A DNA stretch of 64,000 nucleotides from Nannocystis exedens. GTDB lineage: Bacteria; Myxococcota_A; Polyangia; Nannocystales; Nannocystaceae. Positions 63,875 to 64,000 of the stretch are shown in pieces. Position numbers and translations under genes: made by a program. The stretch spans positions 724,328 through 788,327 of the forward strand of contig NZ_NETK01000002.1 in the NCBI RefSeq assembly GCF_002343915.1. The letters run 5' to 3'. How positions within the stretch are numbered: the first letter of the stretch is position 1; each line of letters opens with the position of its first letter. The notes under the pieces are model-generated. The model saw only the letters and a program-made list of their open reading frames with translations. It was not told the DNA's origin and did not search any database.

Positions 63875-64000
63875 CCTCCGGCGGGCGCACGGGCAGGCAG
63901 CTGAGCTGGGCGGAGTCGGGGTCGTAGCGGAAGGTGTCGTGGAGGGCCAGGAGGCGGCGCGCGTAGCTGTGGAGGCGCTCGGGTCGCATCGCTCGCCAGG
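63855..64000 (-). CDS. Partial gene running off the window, C-terminal part only
   Basis: A minus-strand frame open from the window edge to TGA at 63855 reads MRPERLHSYARRLLALHDTF and ends PPEAEVTGP, with third-position GC bias and no internal stop. Its stop lies within the repeat before the YdcF-like gene, so the two would be an operon. No family can be assigned. Confidence 0.45.
   Translation of the reverse strand, partial: WRAMRPERLHSYARRLLALHDTFRYDPDSAQLSCLPVRPPEAEVTGP

Overview
The window is very GC-rich, strongly third-position-biased DNA from a myxobacterium-like organism, most likely Myxococcota of the Nannocystis/Plesiocystis type. This is inferred from the gene style: many lipoproteins with Thr/Ala/Asp-rich linkers after the lipobox, vWA lipoproteins, RsbU-type phosphatases, cyclases and a bacterial GRAS protein. 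There is no taxonomic marker in the window, so the assignment is an inference.

Layout. 1-8.3 kb: a membrane protein, a DUF4097-like lipoprotein, tRNA-Leu(CAA), a YqgE-family gene, the DUF2157 and DUF4401/GDYXXLXY membrane pair, and a beta-helix lipoprotein. 8.4-18.7 kb: a GcvH-like gene, a DUF4203-like membrane protein, an RND efflux operon (adaptor plus two tandem permeases) and a PAS-STAS regulator. 18.8-31.2 kb: lipoproteins, a PilZ gene, era-der, two tandem vWA lipoproteins, proS and plsC. 31.7-44.6 kb: a CBS protein, ctaA, murJ, a UbiA-type transferase, dtd, membrane proteins and lipoproteins, lepA and an unusually large lepB.

44.6-57.2 kb is an accessory island lying against a truncated comF. 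It has a regulatory left half (coiled-coil protein and J-domain protein transcribed divergently, a two-HTH repressor-like protein, a perfect-core parS site). Its right half is a tightly packed ten-gene run of beta-rich and single-TM proteins, including degenerate M23-peptidase-like and alpha/beta-hydrolase-like members. I read this as a possible virion or envelope-structure module of unknown type. No integrase or packaging ATPase was found.

57.7-63.1 kb holds a hot-dog-fold-like gene and a translationally coupled signalling operon: GRAS protein, unknown protein, RsbU/SpoIIE phosphatase, RsbW-like kinase, STAS-cyclase. From about 62.3 kb onward the genes carry several clustered frameshifts, most simply explained by sequence errors.

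The strongest unexplained signal is a family of degenerate repeats with a strict 14-bp period. The unit is approximately N-C-M-K-G-T-C-C-N-N-N-N-G-G, both tandem and internally palindromic. It occurs between genes, across start codons and inside conserved coding sequences over most of the window, but is nearly absent as arrays from the island.
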